From: Anaeromyces robustus
Lineage: Eukaryota > Neocallimastigomycota > Neocallimastigomycetes > Neocallimastigales > Neocallimastigaceae
Assembly: GCA_002104895.1 (NCBI GenBank)
Contig: MCFG01000059.1
Location: forward strand, 79,501-143,500
Reading direction: 5' to 3'
DNA length: 64,000 bases
Shown here: in pieces, positions 36,117 to 48,523 of the stretch
How positions within the stretch are numbered: position 1 is the first letter of the stretch
Layout of the letters: every line of letters starts with the position of its first letter
Translations under genes and position numbers: made by a program
The notes under the pieces: model-generated
What the model saw: the letters and a program-made list of their open reading frames with translations, nothing else
Database searches by the model: none
What the model was told of the DNA's origin: nothing

Positions 36117-36201
36117 ATCTATATATATGAAAAATAATATATATAAAATCACATATAATTATCTATATATATATGAAAAATAATATATATAAAATCACAT
36201 A
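36117..36201. repeat. Direct duplication in the GH5 promoter
   Basis: Two adjacent copies of a segment running from ATCTATATATATGAAAAA to AAAATCACATA, at about 36117-36156 and 36161-36201, differ by one extra TA. They lie immediately 5' of the GH5 start codon. Confidence 0.8.
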
Positions 36202-36949
36202 AAATATATTTCATATATGAAATATAAATATGTAAAAAAAAAAAAATTTAAAGTATATTAATAATAATTTGTTAATTTATAAATTAATTTTGTATTTCAA
36301 AATTCAATTGGTTATAATTATAAAATTTTTATTATTATTAAAAACTAGATTTATATACAACTTAACAATTCTCAAAAATTACTTAATAACATACAAATAT
36401 TAAATTAGTAATTTTTAAGAAGTATTTTTATACCTTACTATACAATGTAATATTAATTATTATTAAATTAAATGTTATTCTGTTTTTTCTTATTAGTATC
36501 ATTTTTTTATTTTATTTTATGTATTAATGATTCATGTTAAAAAAAACGAAAATGCGCCACATCAGAATACTTTTCTTTAAAATTTCTGATTTTTGTATCA
36601 CTTTGTTTATATATAAATATTAATAAATAATTAAACTATTAATTATTTAAATATATTAAATATTTATAAAGTATAATAAAAACAATAACAAGAATAATTA
36701 AATATTAAATCAATTAAATATCATTGATTAGAGATTATATGTATTATTTAATTTTCATAAAATATTAAATAGAATAGTAAAAAATATTAAATTAATATAT
36801 TAATATTAAAAAAATTTTTTTTACAGTATTTCAATATATAAATTATTTATATATAAAAATAAATAAACTTAATAAATAAAAACTAAAACTAAAAATAAAA
36901 AAGGTAAATTTATAAATAATCTCTTTTTAAAAATTTATGAAGATCTTAA

Positions 36950-37034
36950 ATTAAATTAAATTAAATTAAATTAAATTAAATTAAATTACATTAAATTAAA
37001 TTAAATTAAATTAAATTAAATTAAATTAAATTAA
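36950..37034. repeat. (AAATT)n pentanucleotide array
   Basis: About 17 AAATT units with a single ACATT variant, in the spacer 5' of the CK2 beta gene. Confidence 0.9.
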
Positions 37035-37161
37035 AAATAAATAATATTTAATAATATTATTATAATATATACATATCTTCTTTAAATAAAATAAAATTAA
37101 TTTTATGTGTTAATTGAAAATTTTTTATTATATAAATTCATATTAGAACAATAATTTATAC

Positions 37162-39515
37162 ATGTCAAACGAAAATAGTAAATATCTTTATATTAATAAA
37201 TAAATTATATTATTATTATTATTATTATTATTATATTATTATAATTATTATATAATTATTATTTATGGTACATTAAAAAATTAAAATATATATATTACTT
37301 TTGCTTCTCTTTTTTTTTTTTTTTTTTTTATTATTATAATAATAATAATAATTATTTTGATAATATATATAAAATATATATAAATAATTTCAAGTACAAT
37401 ATCAAGAAGATGATCCAAACTTCCAAAATCTTAATGATTATCAGGAAGAAAAAGAAGAAGAATGTAAATAACTAATTCGAGACCTTTCAAATAAATAACA
37501 AATAAAATATTGATAACATAAAATATATAATAAAATAGATTATTAGTAGATAATATTAAATTTATTTATATGAATTTATATGAATATTTTATTTCATTTA
37601 TAATATAGATGTAAGTAATGAATCTTTTGATTCTTCAACTTCAACATCAGTAATATCATGGATAACATGGTATTGCTCATTACCAGGTAAATAGAATCAT
37701 ATATAAATTAATCAAAATTATTAAAAAAATCAGTAATTTAAAACAAGTAAATATAATATATTATTTTTAAACAATAAAGGTCACGAATTCTTCATAGAGG
37801 TTCCAGAAGAATTTATTGAAGATGAATTTAATTTATATGGTTTAAGAGCAATTGTACCAATGTATGAGGAAGCATTAGATATGATTTTAGATTTAGATGA
37901 TGAAAATCCACCCCCTTCTTCAGATTTACCAAAAATTGAGCGTTCAGCAGAATTATTATATGGTTTAATTCATCAACGATTTATTTTAACAAAATTAGGT
38001 CTTTCATTAATGAAATTAAAACATAAAGAAGCTAGATTTGGAGTATGTCCAAGAGTTTATTGTTATTATTCACCTGTATTACCTTGTGGTATGACAGATA
38101 TACCAGGAAAAGTTAACGTAAAACTTTATTGCCCTCGTTGTGGTGATTTATATACTCCTAAATTGGTAATAATCAAATAATTATTTTTAATAGTTAATAA
38201 TTATAATTATATATTTTTAAAAATTAAAGTATTATAGACATTAAACAATGATGATAATGAAAATAATAATAAATTTAAATATAAATTAATGACTCAAGAA
38301 GAGATTTTTTATAATTTAAGAATACTTTGAATTTTTAATAATTATTATGATCATGAAAAATTCTATGAATCTAAATTTTACGATAATAATATTAAATGAT
38401 ATTTATGATATGATAATATTAATAATAAATTAAACATATATTATATACATAAATAAAATTAATCAAATAATGAAAAAATTATATTTAATGCCAATTTAAA
38501 ATATTAAACAGTATTTTTTACTTATTTAAAAATTTTCAATAAACAATAATAATATTAATAATAAGTAATGCAGTTCAAGCAATAATAATTAATCAATAAT
38601 AATGATATAATAATGATAATAATATAATGAATAATGATATTAATAATAAAAGTAAAAGTAATAATAAAAATATTAAAAAACAATAATAATAATAAATATT
38701 AATAATAATAGTATTAATAAATAATAAATAATAATAATAGTATTAATAAATAATATTAAAAAATAATAATAATAATTAATAATAATAGTATTAATAAATA
38801 ATAAATAATAATAATAGTATTAATAAATAATATTAAAAAATAATAATAATAATTAATAATAATAGTATTAATAAATAATATTAAAAAATAATAATAAATA
38901 ATATATATAATTATAAATAATAATAATAATAATAATAATAAAAATAATAATAATAATATAATGATAAAATTATAATACATTAAAGAAGAAATATAAGAAC
39001 ATTGATGGTGCTTATTTTGGAACAACTTTTCCTCATTTATTCTTTTTAACTTTCCCTGAACTTCTTCCTAAAAATTCTCTGGCAAACCCTGTTGATTATG
39101 AATTGGAAGAAAAAAATGAACTTCAAGCAAATGAAGAAAATAACAATGAAAATGAAAATGAGAATGAAAATGAGAATATCAATGAAGAAGATAAAGAAAA
39201 GAATGAAGAACGTACATATGATATTTACACTCCAAAAATATTTGGTTTTAAGATTCATGAAACAAGTCAAAGTGGTCAAAGAATGAAATGGTTAAGATGG
39301 TAAAAATATAATTCATTTTATTAATTTATTATTAAAAAAAATAATTTATTCTAATATAGCAAAAATAATTGAAGAGTTTATTAATAATATAAAATTATTC
39401 TTTTATATCTAATATTAAATGATTAATATTATTAAAATTATTATTTAGGAGAGAAGGTTATAAAAGTAAAATAGAAGAAATTAAGACTTTACCAGATGTT
39501 TATACTGACGATTAA
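37162..39515 (+). CDS. CSNK2B: Casein kinase 2 regulatory subunit beta
   Basis: Regulatory subunit that dimerises through a zinc finger and recruits two catalytic CK2 alpha subunits. Six exons join in frame: 37162-37177, 37395-37463, 37609-37686, 37780-38165, 38986-39299 and 39449-39515, giving 309 residues. Visible are the ISWITWYCSLPGHEFFIEVP start of the core, the alpha-helical region ALDMILDLDDENPP, AELLYGLIHQRFIL, the zinc-finger cysteines in CPRVYC and CPRCGDLYTPK, and DGAYFGTTFPHLFF followed by the KIFGFKIH tail. Compared with the usual 215-residue subunit it has an acidic N-terminal extension and an Asn/Glu-rich insert of about 35 residues before the tail. The first exon is only 16 nt, so the start is the least certain part. 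The 820-nt intron 4 is an outlier and holds another in-frame exon candidate. The acceptor of exon 5 is a tandem AAG-AAG. Confidence 0.93.
38690..38962. repeat. AAT/AAAT-rich tandem repeats in CK2 beta intron 4
   Basis: A composite unit of roughly 80 nt (AATAATAGTATTAATAAATA and AATATTAAAAAATAATAATA segments) is repeated at least twice, then followed by an AAT run. It accounts for much of the unusual length of this intron. Confidence 0.8.
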
Positions 39516-40200
39516 TGATTATTAAAAAGCATACCATATAATTAGTTTTATAGATTAAAAGTAATAATATATATAAATATAATTTAATAAAAAATTTTAA
39601 TAAAAAAAAATTAAAAATAAAAATTAAAAATACAAATTAAATTAAAAAATAATAATGAAATGATAAAACAAAACAAAATAATAATAATTAATATAATTTA
39701 AAATAAGTAAATAATAGTAATTAAAGAGAAAGAAAAAAATTAAAAAAAAAAAAATATATTTTTTACTTTTTAATAGTATTTATAACAGATTTTTAATAAA
39801 TAATAATTTATTATGTCTATGTCAAAAATAAAAAAAAAAAAAAAAAAATAAAAAAAAAATTAAAAAAAAAATCATAAATAGATAAAACATTTAAAAATAT
39901 AAATGGATATTTAATTATCTATATCTATATTATTAATTTTTAAAATATAATATTAGATAATAATAATATATAATATATATATAATAGTAATATTTGTTAA
40001 ATATAATATTATTATAATTCAATTCCTACATAACAATAACAAACATTTATTTAACTATATATATAGTCTTATTTCAAGTAATAAAATAAAACATATATAA
40101 TCAAACTAATTAAGAAATATATAAAAAAATATATATATAAATATAAAATAAATAAATTATTAAATAAAAAGGTTTTTAAACAATCAACAATTTTATGTTT

Positions 40201-40287
<87 letters not shown>

Positions 40288-41337
40288 TTAATAGAAAATA
40301 TATATATTGAATTAATTTTGTATTTAACATAATTCTAATTCAAAATTTGTTACAGTTATATCATAAACATAAATAATAATTTAAACGTTTAAAAAAAATA
40401 TTATTTTGATACATTAGATAATTTTAAAAATTATATTTAAACTTTAACATTTTATAATTAAAATTAAAATTTATAAAAAAATATATAATATTTTATAATA
40501 TATATAATTTATATTTTATAATTTATTTTTCATATTTTTTTTTTTTTCATATATATATGTAATAAAAAAATTTTTATTTTGTTAATTTTAATAATTATTT
40601 ATATTTTAAAATACGAAAATTATTAAAATGTAGTATATGAAATTCAAAACTCTGATATTTTTCTCCCTCTTATACCTTTATACAACAATATAATAAATGT
40701 GGCAATGAAAAAGAAAAGATCATTTAATTATTTAAAAATTTTGTACAGTAATTTTAAAGTATATAAATAACGTTTATAGAAATTAAAATTATTGTATCAA
40801 AAGAAAAAAATTTTATTTATTATACATAATTTTAATGTATTATAAAATATAATGGAAAAATATAATATAAAGTTTTTCTATCAATTACACAATAAAATAA
40901 AAAATATTATCATAATTATAAAAAAGATTTATTGTATAGTTAATGAAAAGTTACTTTAATATGTATACAAATAAATGTAATTCATTATGATCTTTTATAT
41001 AAGTTAGGTATTAAAAACATCAAATTAATGGTATTTGTAATTTTTTATTGTATTATTACTAAAACCATTATAATATTGAAGAATGTATTTTTATTTATTC
41101 TTATATAGAATTACTTTATTTTATTTCATAATATTGAAAAAATATAATTATTTCATCTATTTTTTATATATCAAAATCATTATTTTAACAATATCATATA
41201 TATTTTATTAATGAACAATACAATATATTATAAAAAAAAAATAATCAAGCAAAATCAAGTTTTTTTGAGTTAAAAATTTCTAAATTTTAAAATAAATAAA
41301 ACTAAATAAAAAACTGAGCAAAAATATTATCTTTTAA

Positions 41338-41373
<36 letters not shown>

Positions 41374-42150
41374 CTATTATAAATATTAGTTGTTAGTATT
41401 TAATATTTATATGTCTTACATATTGCTCATTTAAGAATTTTATAATATAAATTTATTTTTTATTTATATTTTATTAAAATTTAATTGACATTTTTAAATG
41501 GAACATAAACTTCAAAATTATATTAATATAAAAAAGAAATATAATTGTAAATTACTATTATTATAATATAATTAAAAAAGTTTATTATATAAAAAAATTA
41601 TATTTAATATATAATAAACATAAATTAAAAATTAAATTGTGGAGATAGACGGCAATTCTTTAAATGCTAATCATAATGGAATATTATTATTTTTAAAATT
41701 TTAATTAAAAAATTAAAATATAGAGAGAAGGAAAAGAAAAGAAGAAAAACGTTAATCAAAAAACATAATATATTGAGAAAAAAAATATTAGGAATAAAAA
41801 AAAACATGGAGAAAAATAAAAAAATAATATATATAATTTTATTTATTATATTTATTTTTTGTTTTCCATATCATTATTATTTATATTTTAAAAAATATAA
41901 TATATTTTATAATTATACTTTTTTTTCTCTATTAAATAAACATTTCTATATAATATTGGAGACTGAATTTTTAACGAAACCATAATGGAATCAAAATTTA
42001 AAATGAAAAATCATATAAAAAGTTCAATTTTGCTCCTTTTTATTTATTTATTTGTGTATATCTTAATATTTATAAACTAAAGTAGCAATATTAGAAAAAA
42101 TTAAATATTAAACAATTAATTATATAATAAATTTAAATATTATCACCAAT
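39516..42150. other. Long intergenic spacer
   Basis: About 2.6 kb between two plus-strand genes. It holds a TTTA array at 40199-40288 and a T run of about 27 at 41339-41366. A 70-codon open frame at 41773-41985 is Lys/Ile/Phe/Tyr-only and is not called. I recognise no gene or structured element. Confidence 0.75.
40199..40288. repeat. (TTTA)n tetranucleotide array
   Basis: A perfect TTTA run of about 22 units, about 690 nt downstream of the CK2 beta stop codon. Confidence 0.92.
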
Positions 42151-43981
42151 ATGAAATCAAAACTATTACTTTTAATAATATTTATATCTAAAATATTTGT
42201 TATGTCAATTCCTTTAAAAAAGGTGACTCAAAATGATGTAATTTTATTAAATAATGGAAGCACATGTTCAGAGTTAAATTCAAAAGGTAGATGCTCTCTT
42301 GATTGTCCTTGCTTAAAAGGTAATTATTATATTAATGTATAATAGAATAAATTTTTATTTTTATATTATTTGATTATTTTACTAATATTTATTATTATTA
42401 AATTATATAGCTGAGCAATGTTGTTCAAAACATGGCTATTGTGGAACAACATCAAATTATTGTAATGATCCATTAGTATCTATTACTACTGAAAAAACTA
42501 CCATTACAACTAAAAAAAATATTATAACTACTACTATTAAAAAAACCACTACAACAAATAAAATCACTACAACTAAAAAAACTACAACTAAAAAAATTAC
42601 TACAACTACAATAGATAATTCATCTATTAATACTTATTCAGCAAATGCAGGTATTGTCATTTATTTACCAAATTATAATTTAGGTTCGTCTAATATATTG
42701 GATTTTGATTTCACTAATATTGATGTAGTCAATTATTCTTTCTTTCGTTTAAATGATAATGGTGAACCTTATTCCACATATAATTCTGTTGATTTCAAAA
42801 ATAAAGCTATTTATTATTTAAATAACGATATTAAAAAGAAATATCCAAAACTACGTACTGTTCTTAGTTTTGGTGGAGGCTCAGGATCTGGAAACTTTGG
42901 ATCTGTATTAAATACTGATGCAAAAATTAAAACAGTAGCTAAAAATATTAAAAATATTATTAATGAATTAAAGTTTGATGGAGTAGATATTGATTGGGAA
43001 TGTAATTTATTGCTTTTTCTTTTCTATATCTTTATAATTATTATATAAATAATTATTAATATAATATTACTTATTCAATTATAATTATTAATATAATATT
43101 ACTTAATTCAATTATAATTTTAAATTAATAAATATTAATAGTTCCAAACAATGAAACTGAAATTAAAAATTTATTAACACTACTTAAAAAATTAAGATCT
43201 TATCTTGGAAATAATAAAATTTTAACTATATCTGCTTCAGCATCACCATCTAAATATCAAGGTTATTCAAATAAATTTGTTAAATATGTTAACTGGTTTA
43301 ATATTGTATGTTATATATATATTAAAATTCTAATGAATTAAATAAAATAAAATATTATTATTTAAAAATATTATTAAATAAAATATTTATATTTTTATAT
43401 ATTCATATATTTATATATTTATATATTTATATATTTATTAGATGACTTATAATTATGCTGGTAGTTGGCATGAATACACAGGTTATAATTCTCCACTTTA
43501 TTCTCCATCAAAAGATTTAAATGGTCAGAAGTCTTGTCATGAAACTACTAGTATATATATAAATGAAGGTGTTCCTGCTTCTCGACTTGTTATTGGTGGT
43601 GCTTTTTATGGTAGAGAATGGAAAGTAAATTCTTCAACTAATAATGGCTATAACCAAGTTGGCACTACAAATGGTTGTGGTGCTCCAGGATATACTAATG
43701 GTTCTTGGAGTTATAAAGCTTTACGTGAACAAAATATTCTTTCATCTCCAAAAGTTGCAACTTCACCATGGATTCGTACTTGGCATTCAGATGTAAAATC
43801 CCCAACTTTATTTAACCCAAATACTAATAGATATATTTCATATGATGATACAGATTCAATGTGTGAACGAGCTGCTTATGTTAAAAAAAATAAATTTGCT
43901 GGTGTTATGGTTTGGGAAGTTGGACTTGATTATAAAAGAGAACTCTTGAATAGACTTATTCGTTGCTATCAAAAATACTAA
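42151..43981 (+). CDS. Secreted chitinase: CBM18 plus GH18
   Basis: Hydrolyses chitin with retention, using a substrate-assisted mechanism; likely acts at the cell wall or outside the cell. Four exons join in frame: 42151-42319, 42411-43001, 43142-43305 and 43442-43981, giving 487 residues. The order is a signal peptide (1-20), a hevein-type chitin-binding CBM18 with the cysteine pattern CSELNSKGRC...CCSKHGYCGTTSNYC (about 36-75), a Thr/Lys linker, then the GH18 barrel. The catalytic motif DGVDIDWE is complete (246-253, proton donor Glu253). SFGGG, MTYNYAG, GGAFYGREW and VMVWEVGLDYK mark the other barrel strands. Intron 2 follows directly after the catalytic Glu codon plus one base. All catalytic residues I can check are present. 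No dockerin is visible. It lies next to another CBM18-like gene. Confidence 0.94.
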
Positions 43982-44484
43982 AATAGAATAGTTTAAAAAA
44001 ATAAATATAATATAATTTTTATGTATAAATTGTATAAATATAATTAAAAATAATATATATATTGTAGAAATGTAAATAATATAAGTGTATAAATAATTAT
44101 TAATAAAAATTTTTTTAAAACTTTTATAATTTAAAGAGAATTTTTTATTATCTTTTTATTTATTAATAATATGAAAGAATAAGTGATCTTTTGGTTAAAA
44201 TACAAAAAAAATAATAATAATATAAATTTTAAATATTATTGTATAATAATTATTTATTATAAATCATTATAATAATTATAATAATTAATTCATTTGCTTT
44301 ATTTTTAACTTTTTTAATTTTATTTTATTGTTAATAATAATGAATATTCTTTTGTTACAAAATTACTATTTTATCATACTTCAATGCATAAATATATTAA
44401 GATTATTATACTTTATATAAAAATTTTTGGTAAAAAAAAAATTATTATTCTTTTATTCTGTTATATATAAAATATATATAATAA

Positions 44485-44518
44485 AATAAATAAAAACACT
44501 CATTAATGAGTGTTTTTA

Positions 44519-44524
<6 letters not shown>
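44485..44524. repeat. Perfect 40-nt palindrome
   Basis: Two 20-nt arms with no spacer, centred between 44504 and 44505 on CATT/AATG. The core ACACTCATTAATGAGTGT is unusually G/C-bearing for this spacer. It could form a cruciform in DNA or a hairpin in RNA. It lies about 500 nt past the chitinase stop. Confidence 0.85.
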
Positions 44525-44817
<293 letters not shown>

Positions 44818-45860
44818 TAATTTTATTTTTATTTTTAATTTTAATTTTAAATTTTTACTTATTTTTACTTTTACTTCATATCTTTTTTATTATTATTCTT
44901 ATTATCTTTAAATTTTTTTGATTAAAATAAATAAATAAAAATATATGAAATAAAATATCAAACTTACTAAAAACTGTTTCAATTAATATAATAAACATAT
45001 AAACTTCAAAATTACAAAATTAATATTTAATTATTATTATTACTATTAATCATCTTAATTAATATTATATTCTTTAAAGATTAATTAACACCATCCTTTT
45101 TATAAAAAAAAAAAAAAAAAAAAAAAAAACTGTAAAAATAATTAAATATTAAATTATAATTTAATAAAATTTTTATATTAAAATCTTAAAAAAAATTAAT
45201 AATATTTTTTAATTAAATCTACTAGATATAATAAATTTTATTAGTGTGGGAAATATTTCAAATTATTTTTAATATTTCATAACCAATGAATTTTACATTT
45301 TAAAGTTTACAATAAATTTTTCTTAATCAAATATAAAGTTTTTATATTTTAATTAATAAATTATTATCATTATTTGTATATTAAATCTTTACTATAAAAT
45401 ATTAAATATTAATTTATTATGGAATACTTCTCAAATTTTAAATATTTAATATTTAAAAGAATATATATATAAAAGTAAAACTATTTAATGTAAAATATTA
45501 TTTTAATTATTATTAAAATTTTAAGCATTATTAATAATATATTCAATATTATTATTACATCTAATTAATCTTATTCTTTCATTTAAAAAAAAAAAAAAAA
45601 AAAAAAGAAAGAAAGAAAAAATAAACTTTAAAACTATAATATTTTATATTTTTAAATAAATTAAATAAAAATAAAAATATAAAGTTTTTATTTTATTTTA
45701 TTTTGTTTTTATTTATTAATTAGAATATATGTACTTACAAAAAAAAACTATAAAAAAAATATTTTCCCTATTTTAATTTACTTCTTTTTGTTTTTTTTTT
45801 TATTCTTTTTTAATTACTTTTTAATATTAATTTAATCGATAAAAAAATTTTTACATAAAT

Positions 45861-47221
45861 ATGAAAGTATTAAACATTTTATTTATTCTATCTTTATGTA
45901 GCCTTGCTATAGCTCATCCACCACCAATTGGTGATGAAGACAGACCACCAAATGGTAAATGTAATAGAGATTACCAATGTGAACCTGCTGATGATGGACG
46001 TAAGTAATAAAATATGTTTAATAAAATAAATATCAATAAAAATTTTAATATTGAATGTAATTATTTATCATATTAAATATAGATATTCCTTGTTGTTCAT
46101 TTAATGGAGATTGTCTTGACACTGAAGAAGCTTGTCAATATGGTAATTAATTTGAAAAAATAAATTTTTTTATTACTTTTATTTAATTGTATAACTGTTT
46201 AATAAAATAATTTTTTTCTTTCTCTTTTTATTATTGTAAAAATTATTTTATAAAAAAGGATGTACTAATTGTATTCTTGAGCCAAGAAATGATGATGATT
46301 CTACTAATTATTCAATAAACTCTAAAACAGATGATATTAATTCATCTGATCCAATTACTGGAGATGATGCAACTGATACAACTGGTAATGAAAATATAAA
46401 CAATGGTGATGATATCAATGGAAATGATGGTGACAATGATGGCAATGATGACACAACTGGTACAACTAAAATAACTAATAATAATGAAACTGATACTGCT
46501 GCAACTGGTACAACTGATATAACTAGTGTAGCTAGTACAACTAGTACAACTAGTACAGTTGATCCAACTGGTACAACTGGTAAAACTGATCCAACCAGTA
46601 TAACTGATCCAACTGAAATAACTGATACAACTGGTAAAACTGATACAACTGGTAAAACTGATACAACTGGTAAAACTGATACAACTGGTACAACTGGAAC
46701 ATCTGATTACGATAAAACTGATACTGGCGCATCAAATTCAACTAATTCAAACGGTTCTGGTTCAACTGGTTCTGGTTCTGGTTCAACCAGTGTTGGTTCA
46801 ACTAATGTTGGTTCAACTAATACTAATTCAGCTAGTACTACAAATAATAACAATAATACTAATAATAATAATAATCAAAATTCTAATACAATAATCAATA
46901 AAATTTCAACTAATGGAAATACAAATGTGAGTATATTTATGATTAAAAAAAAACTATAATATCATTAAACTGATTTATTTTTTAATGTATTAATAAATTA
47001 TTTATTTTTTTTTTATAAAGAGTAATACAAATGAGAGTAATAGTTCAGCTGAAACATTAAAGCAAAGTAAGTAGAGATAAATAAAGATAAATAACATTTT
47101 TAATTATATCTATTTAATATATTAAAAATATAATTAATAATATAATTTGTTTTATACTATCATTTCAATAATAGGTTTTAGTATTTTAATTGCCACACTC
47201 GTATTAATTTATCTTATTTAA
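45861..47221 (+). CDS. Secreted Thr/Gly-rich protein with CBM18-like head, probably GPI-anchored
   Basis: Five exons join in frame: 45861-45999, 46083-46142, 46259-46926, 47021-47066 and 47175-47221, giving 319 residues. Residues 1-18 are a signal peptide (ending SLAIA). The Cys-rich head (about 33-75, CNRDYQC...PCCSFNGDCLDTEEACQYGC) resembles a hevein-type CBM18 with the CCS-G-C core. A long Thr/Asp/Gly/Ser region follows, with short repeats (TDTTGK) suited to O-glycosylation, then an Asn tract. The last 15 residues (SFSILIATLVLIYLI) are a hydrophobic tail preceded by small residues, as in GPI-anchor signals. It is probably a chitin-binding wall or cell-surface protein without enzyme activity. 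It lies 1.9 kb downstream of the CBM18 chitinase on the same strand. The CBM18 call is by cysteine spacing. Confidence 0.82.
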
Positions 47222-47470
47222 AATTTTTGATTAAAAAATATTAACTTAGAAAAATTATTTCATGTTAATTGATTTTATATATATTTTCCTTAAGTTATGT
47301 ATAAAAAATAGTTTTATATACTTTTTAAATTTAAATCTATTAAATTTGATAAATAATAACAAATAAAGATTAAATAATATACATATACATATATAATATA
47401 TTTATAATATAATATAATATTTATTCATTAATTTTTTTTATTCAATTATTATAAAAACGTTTTCTTCATT

Positions 47471-47476
47471 TTTAAT

Positions 47477-47515
<39 letters not shown>

Positions 47516-47592
47516 TTCATTTATTCATTTATTCATTTATTCATTTATTCATTTATTTATTTATTTATTATTTATTTATTTATTTATTTATT
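47471..47592. repeat. (TTTA)n with internal (TTCA)n block
   Basis: A TTTA array in which a central block has mutated to alternating TTTA-TTCA (47515-47555). This indicates spread of a point variant within the array. Confidence 0.9.
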
Positions 47593-47621
47593 ATTTTTTT
47601 TTTTTTGCTTTTTTTTTGTTT

Positions 47622-47662
<41 letters not shown>

Positions 47663-48130
47663 CTATATTTAGTTATAAATAAATATTGAATAATTTTATA
47701 TTTTGCTATTAATATTAATGATTAAATATTTTTTTTTTTTGTTATTTCTATTTTTTCTTTTTTTTTTTTTATTTTTTCTTTTATATATATTTCTAATATA
47801 TATATTTCTATTTTTTTCTTTTTTTTTGTTTTATTATTTCTTTTATATATATTTCTATTTTTTTCTTTTTTTTTTTTTTTTATTATTTCTTTTATATATA
47901 TTTCTAATATATATATTTCTATTTTTTCTTTTTCTTTTTTTTTTTTTTTTTATTATTTCTTTTATATATATTTCTATTTTTTTTTTTTTTTTTTTTTTAT
48001 TATTTCTATATATTTTTCTATTCTTTCTTTTTCTTTTTTTGTTTTTTTTTTTATTATTTCTTTTTTTTTTATTATTATTTCTTATATATATATTTCTATT
48101 TTTTCTTTTTTGTTTTTTTTATGTTTACTT
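47593..48130. repeat. Pyrimidine-rich imperfect tandem repeat
   Basis: Over 500 nt of almost pure T with C, with recurring segments ATTATTTCTTTTATATATA and TTTCTATTTTTTTC. At least six copies with variable T-run length can be traced. Confidence 0.8.
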
Positions 48131-48173
48131 TTATTATTATTAATTATTATTATTATTAATTTATTATTATTTT

Positions 48174-48204
<31 letters not shown>

Positions 48205-48523
48205 TTATTATTTATTATTATTATAATTATTTTAATAAATAATTAAATAAATACTTAGATAAAAATGAATAAATTTTAAATATATATATTTTACATAATA
48301 AAAATATTTTTATTATATCTATTAAATAAAAAAAAAAAGAAAATAATGTTAATAATAAAGGATTTATAAAATTATTAAAATATTTCTGTCTTTTATATAT
48401 TTTATTACATGTATAATATATATATTTATTTGATATAATAATGTATTAAATCGCTTTTTATTAAAAATATAGATAATATATGAGATATTAATTAAATACA
48501 TATATATATATTTTTTTTCTTTT

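Larger units (their letters stand above)
36116..37161. other. Divergent intergenic region between GH5 and CK2 beta
   Basis: About 1 kb between two divergent start codons, so it should hold both promoters. It carries a 44-nt direct duplication next to the GH5 start (36117-36201) and an AAATT pentanucleotide array at 36950-37034. No TATA or CCAAT box can be singled out in this composition. Confidence 0.75.
47222..48523. other. Convergent spacer with TTTA and T-rich arrays
   Basis: Spacer between the 3' ends of a plus-strand and a minus-strand gene. It contains a TTTA/TTCA array (47471-47592), then a T/C-rich tract (47593-48130) built of T runs, TTTCT and ATATATATTTCT segments, then ATT runs to about 48235. 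Open frames over it are low-complexity Phe/Ile/Leu artefacts. Confidence 0.8.

Noticed and set aside
39046-39303. Minus- and plus-strand frames over the CK2 beta acidic insert
   Set aside because: Shadows of exon 5; the plus frame in use carries DGAYFG and KIFGFKIH.
41773-41985. 70-codon plus-strand frame before the chitinase
   Set aside because: Lys/Ile/Phe/Tyr composition with no signal peptide pattern or conserved motif.
46550-46741. Minus-strand YQLYQF repeat protein
   Set aside because: Antisense of the TDTTGK repeats of the CBM18-like protein.
47703-48143. Phe/Ile/Leu-rich plus-strand frame
   Set aside because: Low-complexity translation of the pyrimidine tract, no G/C-bearing codons.
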